Assembly: GCF_030405905.1 (NCBI RefSeq)
Contig: NZ_JASATW010000011.1
Location: forward strand, 62,001 to 126,000
Origin: Sphaerothrix gracilis
GTDB lineage: Bacteria > Cyanobacteriota > Cyanobacteriia > Phormidesmidales > Phormidesmidaceae
Length of the DNA stretch: 64,000 nucleotides
Direction: 5' to 3'
Each line of letters opens with the position of its first letter. Position 1 is the first letter of the stretch. The notes beneath the pieces are model-generated. The model was not told the origin of the DNA and did no database searches. It worked only from the letters and a program-made list of their open reading frames with translations. Shown piece after piece: positions 27,050 to 36,258 of this stretch. The position numbers and the translations under genes were made by a program.

Positions 27050-27107
27050 GAGTCAACCAGGTCGTGCGGGAGCCGGAGCTAGATGCCTAACTGTAATAAG
27101 GCACAAA

Positions 27108-29129
27108 ATGCTGGAATCTACTGAAGAAAAACGGCAGCTTACCTCTGAAATAGCTGATCTGCTCTTAGAAAATCAGCTCATTCTGCAAGAGATTCAGGCC
27201 GCAAGTCGGACAGGACTACCCACTTTAATCTCGCTGTGGCAGGGCAGCATTCGGCTGAAGCGTCACCTGCCAGAGGTCTATCAGACGCTTGGCAATGCCT
27301 TTCTGCTGGCGGGAGAGCCGCTGATTGGCTATGACATTTTGGCAGAAGGGCGAAAACACTGGCCCCAAGATTTGCGCATTCGGCAGCTATTGGCTTTGGC
27401 ACTTGCCCGCAGCGGCGCTACCCTGTCTGCAAATCGGCTCCTGCTGCAGCTGGTGCAGGAGCACCCCCGGAACGAAGAAACCCTGGGTTTGCTAGCCCGT
27501 ACGCACAAAGATTTGTGGAGTCAAGCTACAGAGGCGGCCAGTCAGAAACTCCATCTGCGCTTAGCCGCCCAGTACTATCAGCAAGCCTACCGCCTCAACC
27601 GCAGCATTTGGACGGGTATCAATGGGGCCACGATGGCCTTACTGCAGGGACAAGTTGAGTACGCTCAGGCATTTGCCCAGCAGGTGCGTCATCAATGTCT
27701 GTCTCAGCTAGATAAGGTTCAGGCCGCCAGCGATCGCTACTGGCTGCTAGCTACGCTGGGCGAAGCCGCTCTGATTCTAGGCAATTTGGCTGAAGCCGAG
27801 GATTGTTATGGTCAAGCTGTCGCGGTTGGGCAAAGGCAGTTTGGCAACCTCAGTTCGAGCCGCCGTAACGCGCTGCTCATTGCCCAGTATCTCAGCCTAG
27901 ATCTTAGTCAGATTAAGCGGTGGTTTCAGCTCCCCAGAGTCGTAGTCTTCTGCGGCCACATGATCGATCGCCCCGATCGCCCGGTGCCAAGATTTCCGCC
28001 AGATTTAGCGCCACGGGTTTATCAGGCCATTCGCGATCGCCTGCAGCAGCTCAACGCCCGTTTGGGCTATACCTCTGCTGCCTGTGGTTCAGACATCCTG
28101 TTTTTAGAAGCGCTGCTGGAGTTACAGGGAGAACTGCATGTGGTGCTGCCCTTTGAGCGGGAGCAGTTTATTCAAGACTCGGTTGAGATTGCGGCGGGAG
28201 AGAGCTGGCGCGATCGCTTCGACCACGTCCTGCAGCAGGCCACCGAGGTAATTGTCGCGCCCCACCGTAAACCAGCCACGGCTGCCTCGGTATCATACGA
28301 ATATTCCCACCGACTGCTGCACGGCTTGGCTAAAATTCGCTCCCGTCAGTTAGGCACAGAACTGCTGTCTCTAGCAGTCTGGAATGGTGAACCGGGAGAC
28401 AGCCGGGGCGGAACGGCCAGCGCGGTGGGCTACTGGCAACAGTGGTCTGAGGCAGTTGATGTGATCAATCTGGCAGATCTCCTCCAGCAGTCCCCTCTCA
28501 AACTCTCAGGCAGCCCAGCGGCTACACTTAGCTCATCGGTGACGCCAGACGTCCCAACTACCCAGCCCACAAATCGCTCGACGGCGCTTTCAACCGTTAG
28601 CGATCGCCAAATTCGCGCCCTGCTGTTTGCCGATGTGGTTAACTTTGCCAAGCTGGCTGAAGAACAGTTTCTACCCTTTGTGGATTGCTTCCTGAGTGAG
28701 GTGGCTGAGCTATCTAACCAGCCGCAGTACCAGCCGCTGCTGCGCAATACTTGGGGGGATGCCCTCTATTTTGTCTTTGCGGATGTACGGCAGGCAGGCA
28801 ACTTTGCGTTGGCGCTCTGCGATTTGATTCAGCGAATTGACTGGACAGCCAAGGGGTTACCGGCTGATCTCAACCTGCGCATAGCCCTTCATGCTGGGCC
28901 AGTACATCGCAGCCTAGATCCGATCAGCGGCCAGGAAAACTATATCGGCACCCACGTTAACTACGCTGCTCGCATGGAGCCGATTACGCCACCGGGCAAG
29001 GTCTATGCTAGTCAAGCCTTTGCGGCGATCGCTTCGTCTGAAAGCATCACAGATTTTAGCTGTGAGTACGTGGGCCAAACGCCTTACGCTAAGCAATACG
29101 GCACTTTTCCCACCTATCACGTCTGCTGA
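27108..29129 (+). CDS. TPR/TRAFs-binding-like, SLOG and class III nucleotide cyclase fusion
   Basis: A 673-residue three-part protein. Residues 50-265 are TPR-like (similar to the TRAFs-binding domain). Residues 277-455 are a SLOG-like Rossmann domain (VVVFCGHMIDRPD, AACGSDILFLEALLE, VVLPFEREQF). A Pro/Thr/Ser-rich linker runs 465-497, and residues 500-673 are a class III cyclase. Both metal Asp are present (FADVVNF D509; WGDALYF D551), as are the transition-state Asn618 and Arg622 in VNYAAR. The usual base-selecting Lys is Asn547 and the usual Asp is Asn611. It probably makes a cyclic nucleotide in response to a signal; which nucleotide is open. Confidence 0.8.
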   Translation: MLESTEEKRQLTSEIADLLLENQLILQEIQAASRTGLPTLISLWQGSIRLKRHLPEVYQTLGNAFLLAGEPLIGYDILAEGRKHWPQDLRIRQLLALALARSGATLSANRLLLQLVQEHPRNEETLGLLARTHKDLWSQATEAASQKLHLRLAAQYYQQAYRLNRSIWTGINGATMALLQGQVEYAQAFAQQVRHQCLSQLDKVQAASDRYWLLATLGEAALILGNLAEAEDCYGQAVAVGQRQFGNLSSSRRNALLIAQYLSLDLSQIKRWFQLPRVVVFCGHMIDRPDRPVPRFPPDLAPRVYQAIRDRLQQLNARLGYTSAACGSDILFLEALLELQGELHVVLPFEREQFIQDSVEIAAGESWRDRFDHVLQQATEVIVAPHRKPATAASVSYEYSHRLLHGLAKIRSRQLGTELLSLAVWNGEPGDSRGGTASAVGYWQQWSEAVDVINLADLLQQSPLKLSGSPAATLSSSVTPDVPTTQPTNRSTALSTVSDRQIRALLFADVVNFAKLAEEQFLPFVDCFLSEVAELSNQPQYQPLLRNTWGDALYFVFADVRQAGNFALALCDLIQRIDWTAKGLPADLNLRIALHAGPVHRSLDPISGQENYIGTHVNYAARMEPITPPGKVYASQAFAAIASSESITDFSCEYVGQTPYAKQYGTFPTYHVC

Positions 29130-29254
29130 GCTTTATAGATTCACCCCGCTATCACAGCCCGCTAATTGAGCTAGGCTAAATTAATCACGGTTGCAGCGCC
29201 TGTTCTGACGGCTGCAATTTTCCAAGCAGGAGCATGGACTACAGGGAGGCCACC

Positions 29255-31339
29255 ATGCCGCAAAAACTCTACGGCTCAGTGCCTTGCTGCTGGCTTAGCC
29301 CCATTGTCTGCGGATTAGCGTTAGCTTTGCCCCTGCCTGTCTGGGGCCAAATCGTTCCTGATACCACCTTGGGAACCGAAAGCTCGGTTGTTTTGCCGGG
29401 GCTGATTGAGGGGGGGGCGGCCCGTGGCCCCAATTTATTTCATAGCTTTACCAGTTTCAGTCTGGGCACCGGGCAGCAGATCTACTTTGCCAATCCGGCT
29501 GGCATTGAAAACATTTTGGGCCGGATTACCGGAGATACGCTGTCCCAAATTGACGGCACCCTGGGCGTAGCTGGCAGCGCCAACCTATTTCTGCTCAATC
29601 CCAACGGCTTTGTGTTTGGCCCCAATGCGCAGCTTGATCTGCGTGGCTCTTTCACCGCAAGTACGGCGGATAGCTTGGCCTTTACCGATGGCAGCACTTG
29701 GCAGGTTGACGATGTAGCCCAGTCGGCTGGCTTGCTCAGCATTAGCGTGCCGCTGGGAGTACAGGCAGGCGATCGCCCCCAGGGAAACTTAGTCAACCAG
29801 GCCGACCTCAGCCTAGCCCCTGGGCAAAATTTGACCTTCTTCGGCCAGACCCTCAGTCACTCAGGCTCGCTGACCGCTCCTGGAGGCGAACTGCGGCTTC
29901 TAGGCGATCGCGTCAGCGTATTGAATACGGCTAGCCTGGATGTTTCAGCCGCAGCGGGCGGCGGCAGAATTTTAGTGGGAGGTGACTATCAGGGACGGGC
30001 TACAGTGCCCACGGCTCAAGTCACCACCGTTGCTTCAGGTGCAACCTTAGAAGCCGATGCCCTCAATACGGGCAATGGCGGCCAAGTTATCGTTTGGGCA
30101 GATGAAATTGCCAATATTCACGGCACCCTCACCGCCAGAGGCGGGACGATCGCAGGCAATGGCGGCCTGATTGAAACTTCTAGTAAACAAACCCTCAACC
30201 TGACAGCCATACCCGATGCTAGCGCCGCCAATGGTACAGGCGGGCTGTGGCTGATTGATCCGGCTAGCGTCACGATTTCTACCAGCGGTGGCCCCATCGG
30301 TAGCGCCATCGTCAATGCGGCCAACATTAATGCCGCGCTTAATTCTGGCACCAGCGTCACCATCACAACCGATGTCGGCTCCGCTGGTAATATTCTGCAG
30401 GAACCTGGCGCAGCTATTCGCAAAACAGCAGGAAGGGAAGCCACCCTCACCTTCGCCACTGACAACAACATTCTGATTGACGATCAGATTATTTCTACCA
30501 GCGGCCCCCTGAACGTGGTGCTGCAGGCCGATCGCGATCGCGATGGTTCTGGTGGCGTAGAGCTTAATGACAGGATTTCTGCCAATGGCGGAGATGTTCT
30601 GCTGCGAGGCAGCAACGTCACGATTGGCAGCTTTGAACCTGGTCAAGTCTCGGCCAGAACAATTGCGGTCAACACCAGCCGACTAGACATTGCCGAGCAG
30701 AGTTTTCTGTTCGCTACCGATTTGCTAGCGATTGAGGCCAATACGGTGCGAGCCGTATCTTTTGAATCTGAGTTTCCGGTTGTTACAAATGAGATCAATG
30801 CCGATATTATTGCGCCTGGGCAAATTAGCCTAGAGGTCGGTCAGTTTGAGGGATTTATCACCGATCGCCAAGGCGGTTTTCAAACCCTGCGCAACAGCCA
30901 TAGCAACGATGTCAACATTAGCAGCGACAATCTAGGTGACTTTGAAAGCGAAGAATTTGAAGAAGACGAAGCGCTGGTAGAGCTTGAAGAAGGCGAGCTA
31001 ATTCCGCTTATTGGCGATCGCCAAACACAAAGTTTCCCCAGTTACAACCTGGTAAGCTGTCGTCAAAGTAATTTCGTCATCAGCGGTCGAGGTGGATTGC
31101 CTGCGGCCCCTAACGACCTCTTGAGTAATCGCGAACCCGTCGTTCCCTGGGTCAGTTCTCCGGGGGCATCGTCTGCGGAACCCACTGCCCTGCCTCCTAC
31201 CTCAGAGACCCTGACGGAAGCCCAAGGCTGGATCACCGATGCGGCGGGCAATGTCTTCTTTATCGCTCAGGCAGCAGCAACGCCAAACCCATCTGCCCTG
31301 CCCGTACCGCTGTGCAGCGACTCAAATCAGGCAAATTGA
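29255..31339 (+). CDS. two-partner-secretion adhesin (filamentous haemagglutinin N-terminal domain), copy 1
   Basis: A 694-residue protein. ATG 29255 is chosen because GGGAGG precedes it at 29243; ATG 29234 adds seven residues. A signal peptide (cleavage after about VWGQ) is followed by the TPS domain: NLFHSF, FANPAGIENILGRITG, LFLLNPNGFVFGPNAQ and LDLRGSFTAS. A repetitive Gly/Ala/Thr/Asn-rich beta-helix and a C-terminal region with a few Cys follow. The family is exported by an outer-membrane TpsB pore, not seen in the window. Likely surface adhesin or matrix protein. Confidence 0.8.
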   Translation: MPQKLYGSVPCCWLSPIVCGLALALPLPVWGQIVPDTTLGTESSVVLPGLIEGGAARGPNLFHSFTSFSLGTGQQIYFANPAGIENILGRITGDTLSQIDGTLGVAGSANLFLLNPNGFVFGPNAQLDLRGSFTASTADSLAFTDGSTWQVDDVAQSAGLLSISVPLGVQAGDRPQGNLVNQADLSLAPGQNLTFFGQTLSHSGSLTAPGGELRLLGDRVSVLNTASLDVSAAAGGGRILVGGDYQGRATVPTAQVTTVASGATLEADALNTGNGGQVIVWADEIANIHGTLTARGGTIAGNGGLIETSSKQTLNLTAIPDASAANGTGGLWLIDPASVTISTSGGPIGSAIVNAANINAALNSGTSVTITTDVGSAGNILQEPGAAIRKTAGREATLTFATDNNILIDDQIISTSGPLNVVLQADRDRDGSGGVELNDRISANGGDVLLRGSNVTIGSFEPGQVSARTIAVNTSRLDIAEQSFLFATDLLAIEANTVRAVSFESEFPVVTNEINADIIAPGQISLEVGQFEGFITDRQGGFQTLRNSHSNDVNISSDNLGDFESEEFEEDEALVELEEGELIPLIGDRQTQSFPSYNLVSCRQSNFVISGRGGLPAAPNDLLSNREPVVPWVSSPGASSAEPTALPPTSETLTEAQGWITDAAGNVFFIAQAAATPNPSALPVPLCSDSNQAN

Positions 31340-31446
31340 AGCACTTGCGGTTGATTGGATAAAGCTGGGGTAAGCGATCGCTTGGCTAGCTTGACCCAGC
31401 CGATCGGCAAGTCATACGATGCCTGGAAAGCCTCTCAAACACTGGG

Positions 31447-33768
31447 ATGGAACAGCATAAGTCTAGGAAAATTCTACGATACTGGTTTGGCCCGCTGCTG
31501 CTAGGGCTGAGCCTGTCAGCCTCATTACCTGCCCAAGGACAAGTTTTGCCAGATGGCAGCCTAGGGACTGAGAGATCTATCGTCACGCCCCAGACCATCA
31601 TCGATGGGCAACAGGCCGATCGGATCGACGGTGGCGCTATCCGCAGCACCAACCTGTTCCACAGCTTTTTAGAATTCAATGTCGGCAGCGGTCAGCGACT
31701 CTACTTTGCCAACCCAGCCGGAATTGAAACTATCTTGAGTCGGGTAACGGGCAATAGTCCCTCTAAGATTTTAGGCACGCTGGGCGTCGCTGGCAGTGCC
31801 GATTTGTTTCTGCTCAATCCCAACGGCATTATTTTTGGCCCCCAGGCTCAGCTCGACCTGCGCGGCTCTTTTACCGCCAGTACCGCTGCGGCGATCAGCT
31901 TTGCCGATGGTAGTGAATTCAGCGCGGCTCAGCCTCAGAGTTCACTTCTGAGCATCAGCGTGCCGCTAGGCGTACAGTATGGGACTCAGGCCCAAGGTGA
32001 CATTTTGCATCAGGGCGCTTTGGCAGTGGCTTCCGGTGAAAGCCTTACTCTGTTTGGCAATACAACTACCAGCACAGGGACGCTAACAGCCCCCAGCGGC
32101 ACCGTGCGACTGTTAGGCAATACGGTTAATCTGCTGGAGGCCGCTAGTATTGACGTTTCTAGCACCACTGGCGGCGGCAGCGTTTTTGTTGGCGGTGACT
32201 ACCGGGGCCGCCCAACTATGCCGACAGCGCAGCGTACAGTGATTGGTCCAAATGCCACAATTCAGGCTGATGCCAGAGCTAACGGCAGTGGCGGCCAAAT
32301 CATTGTCTGGGCCAAGGAAGCGGCTGAGATTGCCGGAACCCTCAGTGCCAGAGGGGGCGCGATCACCGGTGATGGCGGTCTGATAGAAACCTCCAGTCGT
32401 CAGGCACTGCGGCTTAACTTCACTACCGTACCGGATGCCAGCGCGCTCAATGGCGCTGCCGGACTCTGGCTAATTGACCCCACTAATATCACTATCGTAG
32501 ACAGTGCTTCCCCCTCCCCCCTACCACTCAGCAGCGACGACCCTCAGACCAATACGGGCAACACAGTGCTGGCGCAGGATATTGTAAATGCCTTAGAAAA
32601 CGGCAGCAACGTCACCCTCACTACTGACATCGGCGGCAATGAGGCTGGCAATATTACTCTAGATACGGCCTTGTCAATCTTTTTGTTTCCCTCCTTCTCT
32701 GGCAGCCGTGAACTAAGACTAGAAGCCAGCAACGATATCATTCTCAACCAGCCGATTGAGGTGTCTTCTTTCGGGCCAGCAATTAATATTTTTCTCAATG
32801 CGGCCAACGACATTGTGCTCAACAGTAGCGGCTCGATTAAAACAGCTAGCACGGATCAGATAGCTGGAGACGTAGAACTGCGAGCAGGCAATAACATTCT
32901 GTTTAATAGCGGTAGTAATATCGACACCTCTGCGACTAGCGGTACTGCCGGTAGCGTGGAGCTTCAGGCTAATAATGCTATTGACTTCCAGTCAGGCAGC
33001 TCTATCGATACCTCTGCCAGCGGCGGCGCTGCGGGTGCCATCTCACTGCAGGCCGGTACGCTAACGCTGAGCAATGCCAATCTAGTTTCTGAAGCTGAAG
33101 ATAGTGTCGGCGGCAACATTACCCTGCAGCTTGATCGCCTGCTGCTACTGCGTCAGGGCAGCCGCATCTCCACGCTAGCCACTGGAACCAGCCCAAACAG
33201 CTCTGACGGCAACATCAGCATCACGGCCCCGATTGTTGTGGCTGTTCCCTTAGAAAATAGCGACATTATTGCCCGTGCCAGTCAGGGGGGGAATGTGACG
33301 ATTGACGCCTCTGGCGGCATTTATGGCTTCACCATTCAAGATACTGCCGATCCACTCAGCGACCCTGAAAACAACATTACGGCAACCGGACAGATCGTCA
33401 TTGAAATCCCGGATGTCGATCCCAATCGCGGACTGGTGGAACTGCCCACAACCCTGTCAGATGCCGCTAACCAAATTGCTCAGGGATGCGGAACTGGTAG
33501 CAGAGTTGCCGAGCAGCAAAGTGAGTTTATTATTAGCGGGCGCGGGGGGTTGCCGCTGCAGCCAGGGGAGGCGATCGCGGCAGACGCGGTATCAGTCCCC
33601 TGGGTTAGCGTCATTTCCAACAGCTTTGAGCTAAGTAGCGAGCCATTAGATTCTCTTGAAATGACGCTATTATCAGGCTCTATGCAAAATGACCCCCTGC
33701 AGTTTGCTATCTCTGCAGCAAGAGGCTGTGCAGCAAAAGATAATTTCGAGCATGGCGCTACCGAGTAG
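31447..33768 (+). CDS. two-partner-secretion adhesin, copy 2
   Basis: A 773-residue paralogue of the upstream gene with the same signal peptide and TPS signatures (FANPAGIETILSRVTG, LFLLNPNGIIFGP, LDLRGSFTAS). Its central beta-helix includes near-repeats such as AGNNILFNSGSNIDTSAT and AIDFQSGSSIDTSAS. A short tail with Cys follows. The copies share about the first 300 residues but differ later. The last 11 bases overlap the convergent pentapeptide gene. It is probably cotranscribed with or separately promoted from copy 1; the 107-base gap shows no terminator. Confidence 0.8.
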   Translation: MEQHKSRKILRYWFGPLLLGLSLSASLPAQGQVLPDGSLGTERSIVTPQTIIDGQQADRIDGGAIRSTNLFHSFLEFNVGSGQRLYFANPAGIETILSRVTGNSPSKILGTLGVAGSADLFLLNPNGIIFGPQAQLDLRGSFTASTAAAISFADGSEFSAAQPQSSLLSISVPLGVQYGTQAQGDILHQGALAVASGESLTLFGNTTTSTGTLTAPSGTVRLLGNTVNLLEAASIDVSSTTGGGSVFVGGDYRGRPTMPTAQRTVIGPNATIQADARANGSGGQIIVWAKEAAEIAGTLSARGGAITGDGGLIETSSRQALRLNFTTVPDASALNGAAGLWLIDPTNITIVDSASPSPLPLSSDDPQTNTGNTVLAQDIVNALENGSNVTLTTDIGGNEAGNITLDTALSIFLFPSFSGSRELRLEASNDIILNQPIEVSSFGPAINIFLNAANDIVLNSSGSIKTASTDQIAGDVELRAGNNILFNSGSNIDTSATSGTAGSVELQANNAIDFQSGSSIDTSASGGAAGAISLQAGTLTLSNANLVSEAEDSVGGNITLQLDRLLLLRQGSRISTLATGTSPNSSDGNISITAPIVVAVPLENSDIIARASQGGNVTIDASGGIYGFTIQDTADPLSDPENNITATGQIVIEIPDVDPNRGLVELPTTLSDAANQIAQGCGTGSRVAEQQSEFIISGRGGLPLQPGEAIAADAVSVPWVSVISNSFELSSEPLDSLEMTLLSGSMQNDPLQFAISAARGCAAKDNFEHGATE

Positions 33769-34378
33769 AGCAAATCTGCACGCCGGCATTTTCAGCATCG
33801 TTTTCGCAGCTCAAACCGCTGAGATTTGCCAAATTCGTACCAGAACTGAGCCGAACGTTAGTTAGACGGGCACCGCTCCAGTTGACATTGATTTGGGTGA
33901 TGCCTCTTAAATCGACATTGCGCAAATTGGCATCGTTGAAGCTGACATCGGTGAAGGTAGCTCCATTAAAGCTGACATTTCTTAAGGTGGCGTTGTTCAA
34001 AAAAATATTGCTTAAGCGAGCGTTTGCCAAGTCGACGCTGTCGAATGTCGCGTTGTTGAAAAACGAAAGACTGATTTGGCGTCCAGAGAGATCTATTCTC
34101 TGCAGGCTGGCTCTTTTACAGTTGGCTCCTTGCAGTGCCCCATCGTCAGAGACTCCCCTATACCTGCAGGACAGAAAAGGATTCAAATCTTCCCGCTCCT
34201 CTTCGTCTTTTAAACTCAGGCTAATATTTTGAGTCTGCTCTTGCTGGACAAGCACTCTAGCCTCATCAGACAGAACAGGAAAGCCGTTGGGACTGCTGGC
34301 GATCGCGTTAGCTGAGGCAGCGCCCAACATCGTCAAGCCCAGAAATGCAGCCGCAAGCGGAAAATTAGGGAGCTTCAT
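33758..34378 (-). CDS. secreted pentapeptide-repeat protein
   Basis: A 206-residue protein. Residues 1-26 are a signal peptide with cleavage near ASANA. After an acidic segment (about 40-65) come about a dozen pentapeptide repeats of the A(N/D)LXX type (FNNATFDSVDLANARLSN, then NDANLRNVDLRG). A right-handed quadrilateral beta-helix is expected. Cys near the start of the repeats and at the C terminus may cap it by disulfides. It is periplasmic or lumenal; the function of such proteins is unknown. Confidence 0.75.
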   Translation of the reverse strand: MKLPNFPLAAAFLGLTMLGAASANAIASSPNGFPVLSDEARVLVQQEQTQNISLSLKDEEEREDLNPFLSCRYRGVSDDGALQGANCKRASLQRIDLSGRQISLSFFNNATFDSVDLANARLSNIFLNNATLRNVSFNGATFTDVSFNDANLRNVDLRGITQINVNWSGARLTNVRLSSGTNLANLSGLSCENDAENAGVQICSTR

Positions 34379-34477
34379 AATTCATTTTGGGGGGAGATCT
34401 ACGTGCTTTCTCGGATACTCATCAAGCTTAGTTTTTCTACAGCCAAGGCACCCGAAATTTCACGCAGATTCACAGAT

Positions 34478-34582
34478 GTTTAATACAAAGCTTCAAGCAG
34501 CCTATTTGGCGGCTCAACAGCGAGTCCTTAATAGAGAGGGTGTTCCTGCACCCATATCCTGGCATGATGGAAACCTGTAGAA
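34478..34582 (+). CDS. possible 34-residue peptide gene
   Basis: ATG 34478 opens 34 codons ending TAG 34580-34582, 24 bases before the next gene. The peptide starts MFNTKLQAAYLAAQQRVL and has an amphipathic helix look. There is no ribosome site or recognised family, so it may be chance. Confidence 0.2.
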
Positions 34583-34606
34583 ATTTGCGAGATAGGACAT
34601 TCAGCT

Positions 34607-34843
34607 ATGCGATGTGCAGTGATTAGCCGCGCCGGACAGGTCTTAGCCAACGGTCGACTATTAGTTCACCAAACTGAATCGGGCGACCTGCGCCTAGACT
34701 TAGCCACCGACGGCGGACGTTTATTGGAAGGCGGTCTGATTGATGCCGACGGGGACATGTCCGAAGCCAGTCAGGGACTCTCGGAGCGCTTCTTTGAGGT
34801 CTGGGGCATGAGCGATCTGATTTTGCAGGTGACAGTGCGCTAG
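34607..34843 (+). CDS. small hypothetical protein (78 aa)
   Basis: A 78-residue soluble, slightly acidic protein with a beta-rich first half (CAVISRAGQVLANGRLLV) and a Gly/Asp-rich centre. Its stop overlaps the convergent DUF938 gene by four bases. An AGGA lies upstream of ATG 34607. No family recognised. Confidence 0.5.
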   Translation: MRCAVISRAGQVLANGRLLVHQTESGDLRLDLATDGGRLLEGGLIDADGDMSEASQGLSERFFEVWGMSDLILQVTVR

Positions 34844-35499
34844 CGCCGCTGAAAAATCACCGACAGATTATTAGCGGGCATGTCTACTGTTTTGAGCAGC
34901 GAGAGCTGGTGCTGCTGGGCGATCGCGATTACCGCTTCTAAATCGCGCACTCCCCATTCCGGATTTCTGGCTTGCAGGCTGGCGTCAAAGGTAGCATTGC
35001 TGGGCGCGGTGTGCTGGCCGTTTTGCTTGAAGGGGCCGTAGAGATAGAGAAGGCCGTCTATAGGCAAAAGGCGCTCAGCTCCGGCCATCAGCCCTAGGCA
35101 AGCAGACCAGGGAGCAATGTGAATCATGTTGATATTGACGATGGCGCAGATGGGCTGCTGTGCTAAGTCAAGCGCCTGTAGAGGCTCAGGCAAGGGACTC
35201 TGTTCCACCGGCCACGGGGCCTCACGCGCGTCTAGCGCCACCGGCCCATAGAGATTGTCTGCAGCACTGTGGGCTTGCCAAGCGGCAATGCTGGCTCGTG
35301 CCTCCGGGCTGAGATCCGAAGTAATCCAGGCGGGCGATCGCAGGCGCGGTGCCAAGAAAACGGCATGTTCTCCGGTGCCGCTTGAAATTTCTAACACCGC
35401 TCCGTCAGAGGGGAGTACCTGCTGTAGCACTTGAAGAATCGGCTCTCGGTTACGCTGGGTGGCGGGGGCAAACTGGCGGGCATCCACGGGCTGAGACAT
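34840..35499 (-). CDS. DUF938 family SAM-dependent methyltransferase
   Basis: A 219-residue protein of the DUF938 type. The N-terminal FAPATQRNREPIL is the family opening. Motif I is VLEISSGTGEHAVFLA (about 35-50). A central IVNINMIHIAPW and YGPFKQNGQHTAPSN follow. The substrate is unknown. It ends in a stop-codon overlap with the small plus-strand gene. Confidence 0.78.
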   Translation of the reverse strand: MSQPVDARQFAPATQRNREPILQVLQQVLPSDGAVLEISSGTGEHAVFLAPRLRSPAWITSDLSPEARASIAAWQAHSAADNLYGPVALDAREAPWPVEQSPLPEPLQALDLAQQPICAIVNINMIHIAPWSACLGLMAGAERLLPIDGLLYLYGPFKQNGQHTAPSNATFDASLQARNPEWGVRDLEAVIAIAQQHQLSLLKTVDMPANNLSVIFQRR

Positions 35500-35623
35500 C
35501 TCCCTATCAATCGCTACAGACGTAAAGTTTTATTGCTCTAAAGCTATTTTCATGCTTTTGACCGCTTTCAGAGCTGGGAGCGGTCTGTTAACATTCGTAA
35601 ATAATATGAGAGTATAAGCTCAG

Positions 35624-36232
35624 ATGCAGAGCTTGAATTATAAAGAACCTATTTTTCAACTAAAGCAGCCCCTTCACCAGCCGCAGGACAGGCAGGGCGT
35701 TTTTCATCTGCGCTGGGGGGGCGATCGCGCTTTTTTAGAAACCTACTATACGCGGCTAGATCAGGCTCTCATTTTATGGGCCTGGTGCGTGTTTGTCATT
35801 TTTGCCACTGCTCAGTTTTCGCCGCTGGACTGGTACTGGCAGGCGATCGCCTGGTCTAGCCTGTCCGGTCTAGCAATCATGGTGACCAACTGGCTCACCT
35901 GGCAGTGGGCCCAGCTCAAAAATCTCCGCTGGATTATTTACTACTGGTCAGCCCTGATGCTGCTCGGTGTCTGTCTCACCGACTATGGCATTTTTGGAGG
36001 CTGTCCCAGCATTCTGCTCAATCTTTGTCCTCTCTGGCTGGGCCTCAGCGCTCTAGGATATGGCGTCACGGCAGGGGGAATGCGATCGCGGGCGCTGGCT
36101 CTGACTAGCGGCCTGCATTTAGGCGCGATCGCGGCTTTACCCTGGTTTCTTGGCTGGCAATTTTTGTTTACGGGCAGCGTGATTGCGCTCAGCCTAGTCT
36201 TTCTGTCGGTTCTACAGTGGGATCATCAATAG
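35624..36232 (+). CDS. polytopic membrane protein, unknown function
   Basis: A 202-residue protein with a hydrophilic N terminus of about 45 residues, then five to six hydrophobic helices rich in Trp. A periplasmic-side loop carries two Cys (FGGCPSILLNLC). It looks like a cyanobacterial orphan family. The upstream gap 35500-35623 contains an ACCGCT/AGCGGT inverted repeat. Confidence 0.55.
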   Translation: MQSLNYKEPIFQLKQPLHQPQDRQGVFHLRWGGDRAFLETYYTRLDQALILWAWCVFVIFATAQFSPLDWYWQAIAWSSLSGLAIMVTNWLTWQWAQLKNLRWIIYYWSALMLLGVCLTDYGIFGGCPSILLNLCPLWLGLSALGYGVTAGGMRSRALALTSGLHLGAIAALPWFLGWQFLFTGSVIALSLVFLSVLQWDHQ

Positions 36233-36258
36233 TAGAGCAAGCTATGGTTCTGCAGGGC

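Noticed and set aside
30047..30646. 199-codon minus-strand ORF inside the first TPS adhesin
   Set aside because: Shadow of a repetitive coding region; composition follows the complementary codons of the adhesin.
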